The notes under the pieces: generated by a model
Told to the model about the DNA's origin: nothing
The model's database searches: none
What the model saw: the letters and a program-made list of their open reading frames with translations, nothing else
Made by a program: the position numbers and the translations under genes
Part shown: positions 10,561 through 22,837 of the stretch, one piece after another
Position numbering within the stretch: the first letter of the stretch is position 1
Layout: each line of letters opens with the position of its first letter
Assembly: GCA_963377175.1 (NCBI GenBank)
Contig: CAUJNA010001890.1
Location: forward strand, 1,726,315-1,790,314
DNA: 64,000 bases
Direction of reading: 5' to 3'
Source of the DNA: Effrenium voratum
Lineage: Eukaryota; Sar; Dinophyceae; Suessiales; Symbiodiniaceae

Positions 10561-12960
10561 GAAGCCCCTGGAAGTGGCGGTGCTGCTCGTGCTGCGAGGC
10601 AAGTCGTCAAACTCAACATGTGTGAGCGCACGCCCATGCCGGCGGTAGCCACGGTGGAATCAAACTGCTCCGTGCTTCGCTCAAGTCAAAGACATCGCTC
10701 CTCAGGTTCCCTGAAAACTTTTTAAGCAAGCCTGAACAAGTCCCGTTCCGAGCAACCTTTTGCGAGCAACCTTGATGCGAAGCCAGCCATTGAAGCTAAT
10801 GCTAGACCAAGGCTGCATCTGCAATTGAACACCAACGCGTGCCAGCAAGGGCTTGGCAGTTGCGGCGCTGCAGGTGCTGCAAGGCAAAGTGTCCAACCCG
10901 AAAGGTGTGAGCGCAGCCAGCCGTGCGGCATTTGCCGACCACAGCAGCAGTCCGAGGCTGAAGCTTGCCACGACGTTCTGAACACAGACAAGCTGGTTGG
11001 TCCAAACAGGTCTGTGCTAAGCTCAAGTCAAGGCAACACCCCGCTCCTCAGCTTCCAGCAAACTTCTCAAGCAAGCCTAAACATACCCCGTTCCAAGAAA
11101 CCTTGCACGAGCAACCTTGATGCAAAGCCAGCCATTGAAGCTAATGCTACACGCTGGCTGGCCCGGCTGAGCCAACACCCAGCTCCTCAAAGTCCCAGCA
11201 AACTTTTCAAGCAAGCCCGAACATATCCTGTTCCAAGCAACCTTTTGCGAGCAACCTTCATGCAAAACCAGCCATTGAAGCTAATGCTAGACCAAGACTG
11301 CATCAGGCAGTTGAACGTACTGCATCTGTCGACCACAGCAGCAGTACGAAGCTGAAGCATGCCACCAAGTTTCGGGCACAAACAAGCTGGTTTGTCCGAA
11401 CTGCCCCGTGCAAAGCTCAAGTCAAGGCAACACCCCGCTCCTCAGGTTCCAGCAAACTTCAAGCAAGCCTAAGCATATCCCGGAAACCTTTTGCGAGCAA
11501 CCTTGATGCGAAGCCAGCCATTGAAGCTAATGCTAGACGCTGGCAGGCCCGGCTGGTCCAAACGGCTCCGTGCCTTGATTAAGTCAAGGCAACATGCGGC
11601 TCATCATAATGCCTTCTGACACTCCTGCCAGTCTGAACATACTATCACAGCGCAAGTATCCTGTTACGAGCTACGAGTACCTTGATGTGAAGCCAGCCAC
11701 TGATGCGAATGCTGAACTGCGTCTTGAAAGGGCAACTAAGGGCTGAGACGTTGCGGCGCTTCCCTTGCTGCCAGGCAAGGTGTCCAACTCAAAAGGTGTG
11801 AGCACAGCCACTGTGTGTTCTGCTCAAGTCAAGGCAACACCCAGCTCCTCAGGCTCAAAGAAAACTTATCCTGCAAGCCTGAACAGATCCGGTTCCAAGC
11901 AATCTTTTGCGAGCAGCCTTGATGCGAAGCCAGCCATTGAAGCTAATTCTAGACCAAGACTGCATCACGCGGTTGAACACCAACGCGTGCCAGCAAGGGC
12001 TGGACAGTTGCGGGGCTGCCGGAGCTGTAAGGCAAGGTGTCCAACCCAAAAGCTGCGAGCACCGCCAGAAGCAGTAAGTACTACATCTGCCAACCACAGC
12101 AGCAGTCGAAAGATGAAGCTTGAAACAAAGTTCTGGGCACTGCCAAGCTGGCTGGTCCGAACGACTGCATGTTTCTCTCAAGTCAAGGCAACTCAAGTTC
12201 ACAGCAATCTTCTCAAACAAGCCTGAACACATCCCGTTCCGAGCAACCTTTTGCAAGCAACCTTGATGCGAAGCCAGCCATTGAAGCCAATGCAAGACCA
12301 AGGCTGCATCAGGCAGTTAAACGCCAAGGCATGCCAGCAAGGGCTTGGCAGTTGCGGCGTTGCTGGTGCTGCAAGGCAAGGTGTCCAACCCAAAAGCTGT
12401 GAGCGCAGCCAGCTGTACCGCATCTGCCGACCACAGCAGCAGTGGAAAGCTGAAGCTTGCCACAAAGTTCTGGGCACAGCCAAGCTGGCTGGTCCGTACA
12501 AATGCGTCTCTTGCTCAAGTCAAGACAAGACCAAGCTCCTCTTATCCTGCAAGCTTGAACATACCTATTCTGTTCAAAGCAACCTTTTTCGAGCAACCTT
12601 GATGCGAAGCCAGCCACAATGATAGACCAATACTGCATCCGCAATTGAACGCAACGCGTGCCAGCAAGGGCTGGGCAGTTGCGGCGCTGCCGGTGCTGCA
12701 AGGCAAGGCGTCCAACCCAAAAGCTGTGAGCGCATCCAGCCGTGCTGCATTTGCTGGCCACAGCGGCAGTCCGAAGCTGAAGCTTGCCTCGACGCCAAAG
12801 ACAGGGGATTCATGCGCTCCTTGCCTTGCTCGTCAAGGCAACATGCTGCTCTCATTACTCCAAACACTCGTCCCGCAAGCCTGAGCGGCCTGAGCGTATC
12901 CCATTTGAAGCAACCTCTTGCAAGAAACTTTGATTCCAAGCCAGCTGAAGGAAATGCTAG
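10560..12960 (+). repeat. Satellite-like array, unit about 340 bp
   Basis: The marker ccagccattgaagctaat occurs at 10783, 11128, 11268, 11514, 11930 and 12274, with a truncated form at 12610. Full units are 345, 344 and 336 bp; the others are shortened or lengthened by internal rearrangement. Each unit contains the blocks ggcagttgcggcgctg, acaaagttctgggcac and caagtcaaggcaac in the same order. No coding frame is kept across units. Confidence 0.85.
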
Positions 12961-14379
12961 AGCAAGACTGGGGCTGTCCTCAACGCACTCACGTTGCTAC
13001 CGACAGACGTGCTGTTCTTCGGGGTGTATTTCTTGCTCAGGCCAGAAACACATTCAAGCTGGAAAAGCCCATGTTGAATACGTGCAGGGCGTGCCAGAAA
13101 TCGAAGGAGCGCTCGGGCTGGGTGCAAAGTTGGAGTTGTTCTCAATCCCTGCAACTCTTTGGGCACAAAGCAGCGAGTGCCCCGACTGGGGAACCGGGCT
13201 TCAGGGCTCTGCGCCCTAAGAGTTCCTCGGCCGCCATGCAAATCTTTAGCGCCAGTGGTCTTATCACGGCCTTGAAAGATAAATCGAAGCCATAGCTGAC
13301 AGGCCGCGGGAAATCCGAGTGCCTTCTTGCTTTGCGTCCTACACCGAAGCATGCCCCGCATGAACCGGACAGCCCTGAAGACTGCAAACACTGGAGAGCG
13401 TAAGGGATGGGAATTTGCACCGTTGCTGCAGCTGCACGGCAAACTGAAAAGGTGTGAGGATTGAGTCTCCCAACGGTAGCAGTCTGTCGCTGTAAATTGA
13501 AGGGACTTTCAATCAACTAGTTGGTTTGCGAAGGGTAGTTAGTGACGCGAGTGTCTTGACCTGGTCAACAGTTGCAGGGGCTTGGACCTGCGCGCGCTAA
13601 CAAGCAAAAAAGAAGGCACACATTTATTTGCACGAGTTTCAAAACCCAAGCCAGCTGGAAGATCAAGGATCAGAACCAGGCATCTTTAACCTTCGGGCGC
13701 GTGGAAGCTTTGCACACCTGTGACATTTCCTCGGCAAAAGGCCGAGGCAAAAGGCTCCCTAGTCGCTTTACCTCACAGTGAAGCGGCATTTGAAGTCGAG
13801 GGGTTTGCACCCTTGCTGCACCTTTTTGATCCCGAAAGGGCGGCCGGTCACCTTCCATTTTGCACAATTCCCAGGTTTTAATTCATTTAGTCCTTCAAAC
13901 CACCTGTTTTCGAGACCCCCAAACACCGGTTCGCCGGCGTGTCCAACGCAGGGTTCTGGGTCTTCCATTGAAAGCCCCAAAGTGTGAGAATGGTCCAAAA
14001 CCCTTGATGGGCGCCTGCGATATGCTCAGCTGGACGCATGAACTGAATTCAGTGACACTGCGACCAGCTGAACACCAGATCTCATGACACCAGATCTCCA
14101 GCACGCTGACGTTGGGATCTCTAGCCCTTTAGAGTCACGCCAACCCTAGGTTCCAGTAACGGCTTGCCATTGGGAAACGGTCCAAGGAAGGTTCTGGCCA
14201 GTAAAAGCTCTTTCCTGCAACAAAGCTCTAAGCAGCATACCCCGTAACCGCCTGCTTCAAGCTACCTTGGTGACAGGCCATCCACCCATGACGCTAGACC
14301 AAGACTGCGTCACGCAGTTGAACCCCAGCACGTGCCAGCAAAGGCTGGACAGTTGCGGCGCTGACACTTCAAGACACGT

Positions 14380-14800
14380 CTAGGTGGGTGAACCCCGTGC
14401 CCAATCAAACATCGAACATAAAGGTCGTGCAAGTGCAGCATGCTTTTCAAATTCCCAACGAGCCGCAGGCTGGAGAAGGTCTCCGAGAGGTTGCAGGATG
14501 CTCAAGGAAACCTCTTGATTTGGGCTGTGGGAATTCGTTATCCTGTGATGGGACTCTCTCTTTCGGGCGAACTGGCTGGGAAGTCTGACTTGACAAAGTT
14601 GATGAGCAAAGGATTTGGTCGTCCAACCAGGTCAACGGCTCGCACATTCACATATTTGCAGCCCATGCGCCGGGCAAGCATGTCTTGAACCAGCCAGGTG
14701 TTCACTGGGATCAGTGACCTCGCTTGTTACCCTTCCAGCATGTTGGGACCCACATCTTTCCGAGTCAAGGTGTGTCTTCGAATGGCCTTTGCGCCAATGC
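14380..14800 (+). repeat. Dispersed duplication, copy 2
   Basis: Partner of 4130-4520. One plus-strand frame here is open for about 80 codons and contains NLLIWAVGIRYPVMGLSLSG then ELAGKSDLTKLMSKGF. No family was recognised; it may be the remains of a duplicated coding piece. Confidence 0.5.
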
Positions 14801-14915
14801 TGGGGCAACGGCTTGAGCCAAACTGATTTCGGTGGCTCTGCGCCGGCGGCTCACCCCAGTCCCAGAATTCAAGTCCCGAAAACGGGAATTTCAAAATACA
14901 AGTTCCTGGAAACGG

Positions 14916-15098
14916 CCCTTTCGCCGGCCTTTCGCGGTCCTTTCGCGGCCCCATGTTTTCCTTTCGCGGTGACAAACCAGTCCTGAAAAAACTTGTTTCC
15001 GAGCCCAAACGAGGGTTCTACCACGTATTCGTTATGTTTCAATTCCTTTCGCGTTCCTTTCGCCGGCCTTTCGCGATGCAGTGTTTTCCTTTCGCGCT
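14916..15098 (+). repeat. CCTTTCGCGG decamer clusters
   Basis: Two clusters, 14916-14970 and 15043-15098, with repeated (t)cctttcgcgg / ctttcgccgg motifs. They share the longer block cctttcgccggcctttcgcg and then tgttttcctttcgcg. Confidence 0.75.
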
Positions 15099-15899
15099 CT
15101 TCAGAACCTTCCTTTACTTAATTTTAAGACTGGCAATTTAGAACGACTCCCAAATGCATTGCTGTGGTTGCAACAGTTGTGCTTCAGTAACCGAACTTGG
15201 GGCACTGAAACTACCCAGAAGAGGGCAGTTCACGCCGTATGTTGAGCAATAACCCATTTTTTTGACAGAATAATCCGGGTCCGGGCAATAGCTTACCCCT
15301 AGAATCAGGACAAAAGTTCAGCGGTGCCGAAAACAGGGTGCATAAACCCTCTACTAACAAACCGGGCTCAAAGGGCCTGGGATGGAAGGCCCCCGTTCCA
15401 AACGGAATGTGCACTTCCCTGTTTTGTTGAAACCTAGCCTCAAAATCCCAAGTAAAAATAGGTTGTTGCCCCAAGATTATGGGGCGAACTCCCATCTTGA
15501 TGGGTAGTTGAGGGTCCAGGTATTGACTATGAAAACCTTAAACAACTTGGCCGGATTTCCCTACAACAAGTTGGAAACGACTTGTGGGTTCCAACCAAAC
15601 TCACTTGCGTGCATTGGTCAAAAAAAACGTCCAAACCTGGTATGTACCGCTAAAATGGTCCAAACCCAAAAATAATAAAAGTCCAGAAACTGAGAAAGTT
15701 GAGGTTTATTGCCTTTGGACCATTGAGGTTGGAGCACGCCCAAATTGTCCGCCCAAATTATCCTTCTTTTCCTGCGTGCAAATTGTCCGTTGAGGTCCAA
15801 AGAAGGAGAACTGAAGGACTGCCATAAGTTGCGGTTGGAGCACGCCCAATTTCAGTTACCTTGCGAGTGGCCTCCATCCGGGCTCGCTCTGATACTGGA

Positions 15900-16066
15900 G
15901 CCATGGGAAGCCATTGTTGGTTGTGTTTACAGGGGAATCACCATTCCAGGTTTTCTCACCACCTGAAGAAACCTAAAAATGATTCTTCCCCTGTAAATTC
16001 CAACAAACAATGGTTGGTCAGGGTTTCTGAACGGCGGTGCGAAATGGATTTCGTCCATCCACAGTA
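15900..16066. mobile_element. Family C element, long form
   Basis: Right end reads gaaatggatttcgtccatcc acagta; the interior contains two facing copies of the ccattccagg / tttacagggg block, making it a large hairpin. The left terminal repeat is decayed. Confidence 0.6.
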
Positions 16067-16329
16067 TGTCCCCTTTCAGCAAGTTTAACCCCCCACCCTC
16101 GGGTGATGAGGGAGATGTCGGGCACTTCGAGAAAAAAAAGTACCCTCCAAAAACCTGGTTGCGAGACTTCGACCCCCTGCAAAGAGTTGCTATTGCTGGT
16201 ACAAGGAGCAAATGAAGGACAGCCCAAAAAGGGCATATATATATATATGAAGAAATAATGTTTGTTGCGTATGAGAAAACAAACCACAGAGGGGCCTTTC
16301 TTGAAGTCAATGGGCATATGGGTTAAGCC

Positions 16330-16480
16330 ATCGCCATCGCGCCAACAAACAGAAAGGCCATCGCGCCCACGCGAGGCACGCGAGGCACGCGAGGCACGCG
16401 AGGCACGCGAGTTGCACCTCCTCAGCCGAAAAAGAAGCAGCGGACAGGGCCCGGGCAATGCGCTCGGATTCGCGGATGTT
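16330..16480 (-). other. GC-rich island, possible next ABCC exon
   Basis: This is the only GC-rich island with long open minus-strand frames just below exon 20. One frame starts after ctgag|G with EVQLACLA, but it runs into five tandem copies of a 9-bp unit (cgaggcacg on the plus strand, 16371-16410), so the protein would be a repeated Leu-Ala-Cys. It lacks the AD-x-(I/V)-x-VL-x-x-G motif expected after LVTHQ. It is noted as a candidate only. Confidence 0.18.
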
Positions 16481-17133
16481 TTGGCCACCAACTGGGGGGC
16501 GGAGTCCCAATATACGTTCAGGTTCTGCTTCATATAATGTGTTTGTTTTTACGGAACGGGACACCCAACATGGTGGTTGTGCTGTTGGTTTCCTGTAAAA
16601 CCACCAGCCAAAAGGGGTATCCTCAAAAAAGAACGACACATCTACATATTGAGTTTACCTTAATGTAGGAGGAGACCCCGTCTACGGGTTGCGCAACTCC
16701 ATTCTCTTTTCTCGTGGCTTTTCAAACCCAAAGCCCTGGCAGGTTTCATGGTGGGTGACCCACGTGGTGTGTAGTGGGAACCCAGGATTGATAAACCCCT
16801 GGTTGTCCCATGAGTAATCGGTTTTTTGCTACGATCCGCCAGCACTTCCTAGGGTCTACCACCTCGTGGGCTGATAGTCTGTGCAACCCAAAAACAAAAT
16901 GCGGTTAGAGTATACAGTGTAAATCCCCCAAAGGGGTACAGTATATGTATGTATATTGTGTACCCCTTACTGTGGATCTTACCACTTACTAAAAAGGAGT
17001 GGGGGCCGAGTGGCGGCGGTACATATATGTAATTATACTGTGTACCCCCTGTAGATCATACCACTTACACAAATGGCTGGTCATCCGAGTAGCGGCCGAC
17101 TTCGGTGACTTGTTTCGGGTTGCGGGTTTCAGC

Positions 17134-17250
17134 CTGGTGGGTGACCAGAATCCGTGTGCGCCCGCTCAGCGCTTTGCAGATCACCTCTTCGAAGACGTGG
17201 TGCCCAACGTGGGCGTCCAGGGCCGAGAGCACGTCGTCCATCAACACCAC
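17134..17250 (-). CDS. ABCC exon 20: Walker B, D-loop and H-loop of NBD1
   Basis: Thirty-nine codons: [16 protein letters not shown] (Walker B and D-loop), [18 protein letters not shown], then LVTHQ (H-loop His). The residue after the Walker B Asp is Asp instead of the catalytic Glu, as in NBD1 of ABCC proteins. This marks it as the first, weakly hydrolytic nucleotide-binding domain, so a second half is expected downstream. Acceptor gctag|G; donor CACCAG|gctgaa (GC), phase 0. No convincing next exon was found below 17.1 kb. Confidence 0.97.
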
Positions 17251-17291
17251 CTAGCGGAGCCACGGGGCAACCAGCGAGCCCCCCCGTTTTC

Positions 17292-17408
17292 CTTGCTGGT
17301 GCGGTAAGTAGGGAATCTGGGAATGAACCAGAAGGGATTCCTTTAAAGGAAAGCACAAGGCACGGTTTATGGGGGTCATTCCGGCATTCCCTGCTGAGCA
17401 CCAGCAAG
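17292..17408. mobile_element. Family G palindromic element
   Basis: Left cttgctggtgcggtaagtag, right tgctgagcaccagcaag; about 25-bp imperfect terminal inverted repeats, with core gggattcctttaaagg. Confidence 0.75.
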
Positions 17409-17795
17409 TTGTTCGTGGGGCACGGAAAACCAATGGGAAACCCCAACCTTTTAGGGGTCAAGACTAATTTATCTGTACCCACTCTTTCATGATATGCAAA
17501 CCCCTGACAACAAATAAACATTGGTGTCTGAAAAAACAAACTTGGAACAGTTGGCTCAACGTATACTCTAGGAAAAGGCTTTCCGAAGATTGGGTCAGTG
17601 TCAACTCAGCTTCATTTGGACAGGTGGTCAACGCGGAGGTTCAACTCCCCAAAACAATCCAAACACATTTTCTCGCGGGTAAACCTCATCAGCTTGGCCC
17701 CTGGCAAAAGAAAGACACATGCAGGTGCCGCCTCAGCCCTTCAGGGACCCAGAAATGAAGGTAATCACCTCTTGACAAAGATGGAGCAAAAAAGG

Positions 17796-17914
17796 CTAGG
17801 TCATCCAGTAGAGGCTAGAATAAGGGTACCCTTGTTTTCTGTCGTCTATTTTAGTACGTAGGGGAACCCTCCTCCAAAAAAGTTGGTGAGAAAGGGCACT
17901 ACTGGGGGACCTAA
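17796..17914 (+). mobile_element. Family A element
   Basis: 119 bp, ctaggtcatccagtagagg to cactactgggggaccta. Core blocks gaataagggtaccc and ctattttagta are typical. Between ABCC exons 19 and 20. Confidence 0.85.
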
Positions 17915-18594
17915 GCGCAACAAGAAGGTCAGATCCGGTCGATTCGCTTTGGGCACTTGTTGGCCCCCGCAAGGCTTTATGACCCCCGACCGCGTGAGGC
18001 TGTAATGATTCGAACGAGCCGAAATCAGTGGAACCCAGCTATTTTGCGGCACACTGCAACCTGCAGGCTGGTAAAGTTGTATACTGTTTCGTCTTGTCCT
18101 CGTGAGAATGCTGGCAACGCAACCTGCGCACAGAATGGTCATGCTTCTGAAAATGTGCGGGATGGTGATGCAAAGGCCATGCCGCTAGTTCATGCAGCCA
18201 ATCCGATTCACATTCGGGCCTGTTGACTATGGGTCACAAACTCGTCAATCCAATGCAAAAAAGAACCGCCCAGCTTCTTCGTTCAGGGTTTAGTGGATAC
18301 CCTTATAGCAGCTATCCACATATTTTCTGTTTGGTTTTTAAAGGGTGGTTCGCTTAGTTACCCATGCAGGCAAATAGACCCACTGGGCCTCAGGCTAAAA
18401 CAAAAATTGACAAACAGATGTTCCGGGCCTCCCGGATTTTTGTTTGCATCCAACTTTTCCCAGATCGGTCCCCTGAAACCCTCCAGATCAACATGGCCCC
18501 TTCTGAAAGACCGCCATGCTTGGAGGAGACTCCTTTTGCGAGACTTGCTTAAGGGTTCCTTCCCTTAGTCTCCAGGGAAAATCCTTCATTTGTA

Positions 18595-19037
<443 letters not shown>

Positions 19038-20387
19038 TGGACTTGGCAGTGGTCAAAACCAGTTTGGGGTAGGTGCACCACCCATTTTGGCCTATTTCAC
19101 CGGGGTTGCGGGCTGTTGACGCATGGCCATTTCACCACTGAAAAAATGTTTCTCATAGTTGTTCAATTGGGGAGAAGAAGCAAATGGAAGTGGGGGCTTG
19201 GGATTTTTTGCTCCACCTGGACCCAACCCATAGTCATCTTGTGTCCCAAGATGGGAGGTAAACAAAAGGTGGAGACTTCCCGAGGTACTACCTGGACTTT
19301 AAAATGGGTCAAAGTGCCCCAACATCATGGGGTGAGGTCCCTTTATAGCGGGTAGTTTGAGGGTTCAGGTACCCCTTCAAAAAAAGGGAACGAGCAATCA
19401 TCACCCAGTTTTTAGTTGGAATTCCTGCGGGGGCGAGCAAGAAAAGGACTTTCGCCAACCATCATTTTGGGTTGCAATAACCAAGTTTATAGTTGGAATT
19501 GTGAGGGGGGGTCTTCTGTTGGACCAGGCGATGGTAACAGCCCCATGGGTGGAATTGGAACTCCAGAATGGGATGGTTCCACTTTACGGTTCCTGGTCAA
19601 AACGAGCCCAACATTTGGGGGTCCCTTCAGACCGCGCCCAAAGTTAAAATGACCTTGGTACCTTGAAGAAAAGGAATGATTCTGGAGGTGGGAAAGTGGG
19701 TTGCTTGGTTCCATGATACCTTTGCGGGAAAAATGTGTGGAGACTTGGTCACTGGTTTGGCGTCTAATTGGCAAATCCCGGGACCATGCCATCCAGGACC
19801 CGTCAGGTCGGACGCTCGCAATGCCCCAAAGAAAAAGTTGTCTTTGTGTTTTTTCCTTTGACCCAAACTGAACAGGATACTCAACTCAGTTGTTCAGTGA
19901 CCCTGGAAAAAAAGGGAACCCTTTTTTGGGAAGACCATTTTAGTGGGGCCACCAAAAAAATGGAAAAGAATTGGTGCCACTGAACAACTGAGTCAATTAC
20001 TAATACCGCACCCACCCCACCCACACCCACTGCTGATGGGTACCCCCTTCACCACCCATCTAAACCACCAATTGCGAGCTGGGCAGACAGAGAAAACAAA
20101 CCCAGTGGATCCATTTACATGGTTTCGTACTTTAAAAACCAAAAGGAAAATAGCTGATTCTATAAGGACATGCCCGATATCCACTGGGGAACAAATTTCA
20201 CTTGGTTGCTGCTAATCCCTCTGCAAACAGTTGAATAGACGTGCGTCCAATGGCAAATCTGACCTGATTCAACCAAGTTAAATTCCAAAGACAAATCCAG
20301 TAAAAAGAACCAAACAAAAAAACACATAAACAAAAAAGAAAAGAAGAAGAAAAAAACCGGGCCCGGGCCCGAAAAAGAAACGCCGTC

Positions 20388-20484
20388 CTGGGCGAGAGCG
20401 CAACTCTCCAAGGTCTCTGTGAGCTTCTGCTGGTTGAAGCTCTGGCCGAAGAGGATGTTCTCCAGCAGCGTGCCATTCAGCAGC
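20388..20484 (-). CDS. ABCC exon 18: NGT-ENILFG region of NBD1
   Basis: Thirty-two codons: LLNGTLLENILFGQSFNQQK, LTETLESCALAQ. Matches the ABCC stretch 'W-x-x-N-x-T-x-x-ENILFG ... Y-x-x-x-x-x-ACAL' between the Q-loop and the signature. Acceptor tccaag|G (phase 2); donor GCCCAG|gacggc, a GA donor, phase 0, joining directly to DLNSLP of exon 19. A family A copy (20526-20646) lies 40 bases upstream in the preceding intron. Confidence 0.92.
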
Positions 20485-20525
20485 CTTGGATTTGATTATA
20501 TTATGTCGCCCGAAGGTTGGAATGA

Positions 20526-20646
20526 CTAGGTCCTCCAGTGGAGAGGGTAGAATAAGGGTACCAACTTTTTTGTGTACTCCATTTTAGTAGGGTCCCGAAC
20601 CCTCCCCAAAACAAGTTGGTAAAAGTTGGCAGGACTGGGGGACCTA
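20526..20646 (+). mobile_element. Family A element
   Basis: ctaggtcctccagtggagag to actgggggacctag, good ends. It lies 40 bases upstream of ABCC exon 18 on the gene strand. Confidence 0.85.
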
Positions 20647-22319
20647 GATGAGGTAAACCCAAATCTCCATCTGCTTTTTCGTCCCCAGGAAAAAAAACAA
20701 TATATTTCCAGTGGCGATAGGTCCCCTTGAAGTAAAACATGTGCTTGAGCAAATAAAAGCAAACAAAAAGAAAAGCCTCAATGGGACCAAACTCAGACCC
20801 AGAAAGTCCGACACACCTGATATGATTTTCAAGATTGGGGGTTGATGACTTGGGAAGCCACATATTCAGCTAATACAGGGTCCGGATGCATAAAAAACAC
20901 CTGAACATTGCAACTGGTAAATGCTGGTGTCCAACTTTGTTTTGGTGTTGAAAAAGGGAACCCTTTTTTTGGTCTTGGACCATTTTAGTGGGGCCACCCA
21001 AAAACAAAGTTGGAAAAAGAAAAAGGGTGCCGCTGAACAACTGAGAATATGGGCTCCATATAAGCTGGGTCCCAATTTCAAGGGTCACCATCTTGCTGGC
21101 CCCATTCTCATTTGACCTGTGGTGCTCATCTTGTTTTGAGGCTGGCTACCCCCGTTTTCTCCGTTTCAGTTTGGAAAATCAAAAGGAACACCACCAGTGG
21201 ATCCCAGTTTTGCAGCCCTTACGTGTAACCAACTATGTTCCTTTGGGCTTTTAAAGGGTGGTTCCCTTGAATAGCTGCTAGGCAAGTGGATCCAATGGGA
21301 CCATGTTGGGAGTCACCCCCCTGTTTTTGACAAGGCCCAAAATCCTGAAACCTGTGACCCTTTCAACGGACAACATCGCATCCATGCTTCAGACACCTTT
21401 TTACCCTGGACCTTTGAACGTACCTGAAATTTATGCCTCCCCTATCACGGCTGGTTTTTGGAATTTGTACCAGTTTTTCTTGGCTTGTCCTCTTTTTTGG
21501 ACCTCGAGCGGTTTCGGAGGCATGCGGGCTGTCAGGTCCTAATATGAGCTACTCGAGCAGAAATTGCGTGTGTGTGTGTGCAAAAACGCCCGCAAACGAG
21601 CGCAACATTGAAAAGTGCTCAGTTGAACTTGTAAACCTCGGGCACTTGTTTATTGCTCGGGCAGAATTTGAAGAATCGATCACAAACTGTTCGTTTGAGA
21701 TTATGTTTTAAACAAAAAGCGAGCCAAAAACAAAGTATCAATGAAAGGTTCAGGACCTGAACCCTCAAACTACTCCCCCCAACAAAAAAAGAGAAGTTCA
21801 CCAACTCCATGATTTGGGGTTGCAATTTGACCCTGGAATCTTTGGCTGGGTCCAGGTCAGTTCCAAACGGAGACTGCAAGCCTCCGGCGACTCCAGGACT
21901 CCATGGTTCGATGGAACACCCGGGAAGGAAATCTGAGCCAACCGTTTGGGACGGCTTTCTGGCAGGTAACACGGGACGGTCACGTTTGGGGCTGTGGTTT
22001 TCATCTCTACTTTTGGTACGGGCTGGCAAAAAACTGACTGTTTTTGCAGACCCCCCAGTAAAAATGAACAGAACCCAAAAACTAAAAATCCAAAAAAACA
22101 TGCCAAGACCAGCGAAGGTTTTGCTAGGTTTTGCGACTCCGCTCCCAAGACATTGGTCAATTCAAGGCAACATCTTTTCTTCGCCCGAGGGCCGATCTCG
22201 TTGTGCAGGCATCGAGCGGCGAAGCGCGATTTGGGTTGGGCCGCCGACTGCCCCCACGCTTTGAGTTGGAAAAGCCCTGGGTGAAGCATTTCGGAGTCTG
22301 GGAATTGCCTGGGCTGTCC

Positions 22320-22440
22320 GTTCTCTGATCCCGTGCTAAAAATCGAACACTGGCGCGTTAAAGGAAACCAAACCGCTAGACCAACCAAAGACAACTAAAA
22401 AATACTAAAAACCTAAGGAACCGGACGGCTGGGAACCGAC
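22320..22440 (-). mobile_element. Possible tRNA-derived SINE fragment
   Basis: The minus strand contains TGGTCTAGCGG (22373-22383), a perfect RNA polymerase III A-box, followed about 30 bases on by a B-box-like GTGTTCGAT (22342-22350). No full tRNA fold is visible. A related segment (gatccc-tgctaaaa ... ccaact-aac-aaa) is at 59860-59975. A pol III SINE head is the likeliest reading. Confidence 0.35.
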
Positions 22441-22837
22441 AAGCCATGACTACATACTTCCTCTTACTTCCTGAGTGGATTGGCCGAGAGTCTGTTTTGT
22501 TTGCCGCTCAAATGGTTTTCCAGACAAATCCTGTTGTCCTAAACGTGATGGTTCCGCCAACCGCTGAAAGCTTTGGGGTCCTTGCCCAAACAGGCTTAAG
22601 TCGATGCCAAATAAAACGTGCTGTTGTTTATCCCCAAAACGTTCTTCTCAAAAAGGACAAAGTCCAGAGAGACTCAAAATGGAATCTATAGAAGGGAATC
22701 TGTACACGTGTCTCCCACACAAGGGACCCCATTTTGTTGGTCCCTTTGCTTTAAAGCGCTCCTTGCCCCGGACCTTGGGCCTTGTGCAGATTCTGCCAAC
22801 CTCAGAAGCTAGCCACAACAAAGGGTGATTGCCCGAT

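Larger units (their letters stand above)
12960..15200. other. Mixed repeats, no gene seen
   Basis: Contains a further 340-bp relative (about 14290-14370), a segment (14380-14800) duplicated from 4130-4520, and two clusters of the decamer CCTTTCGCGG (14916-14970 and 15043-15098). Open frames up to about 150 codons occur but show no motif. Confidence 0.5.
15200..17133. other. Transition zone below the transporter gene
   Basis: Holds a short repeat with block attatggggcgaactcccat (about 15476, also at 6195), a C element (15900-16066), an AT microsatellite near 16230 and a 9-bp tandem repeat (16371-16410). No certain exon was found; one weak island is listed separately. Confidence 0.5.

Noticed and set aside
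14440..14688. SGELAGKS as a Walker A motif
   Set aside because: Only three residues separate the Gly from GKS, where the P-loop needs four, and no other NTPase motif follows.
4558..14830. cttgagcc-aa motifs resembling the end of the dinoflagellate spliced leader
   Set aside because: Matches near 4558, 14812 and 47783 extend over only about 10 bases of the leader, so they are no evidence for spliced-leader genes or relics.
16018..16533. Minus-strand frame with repeated Ser-Arg-Ala
   Set aside because: The repeat is a 9-bp tandem DNA repeat; the rest has no motif. Only a weak exon candidate is kept at this site.
22320..22440. Functional tRNA gene
   Set aside because: A good A-box is present, but no cloverleaf with paired acceptor and T stems can be drawn, so it is called a SINE fragment.
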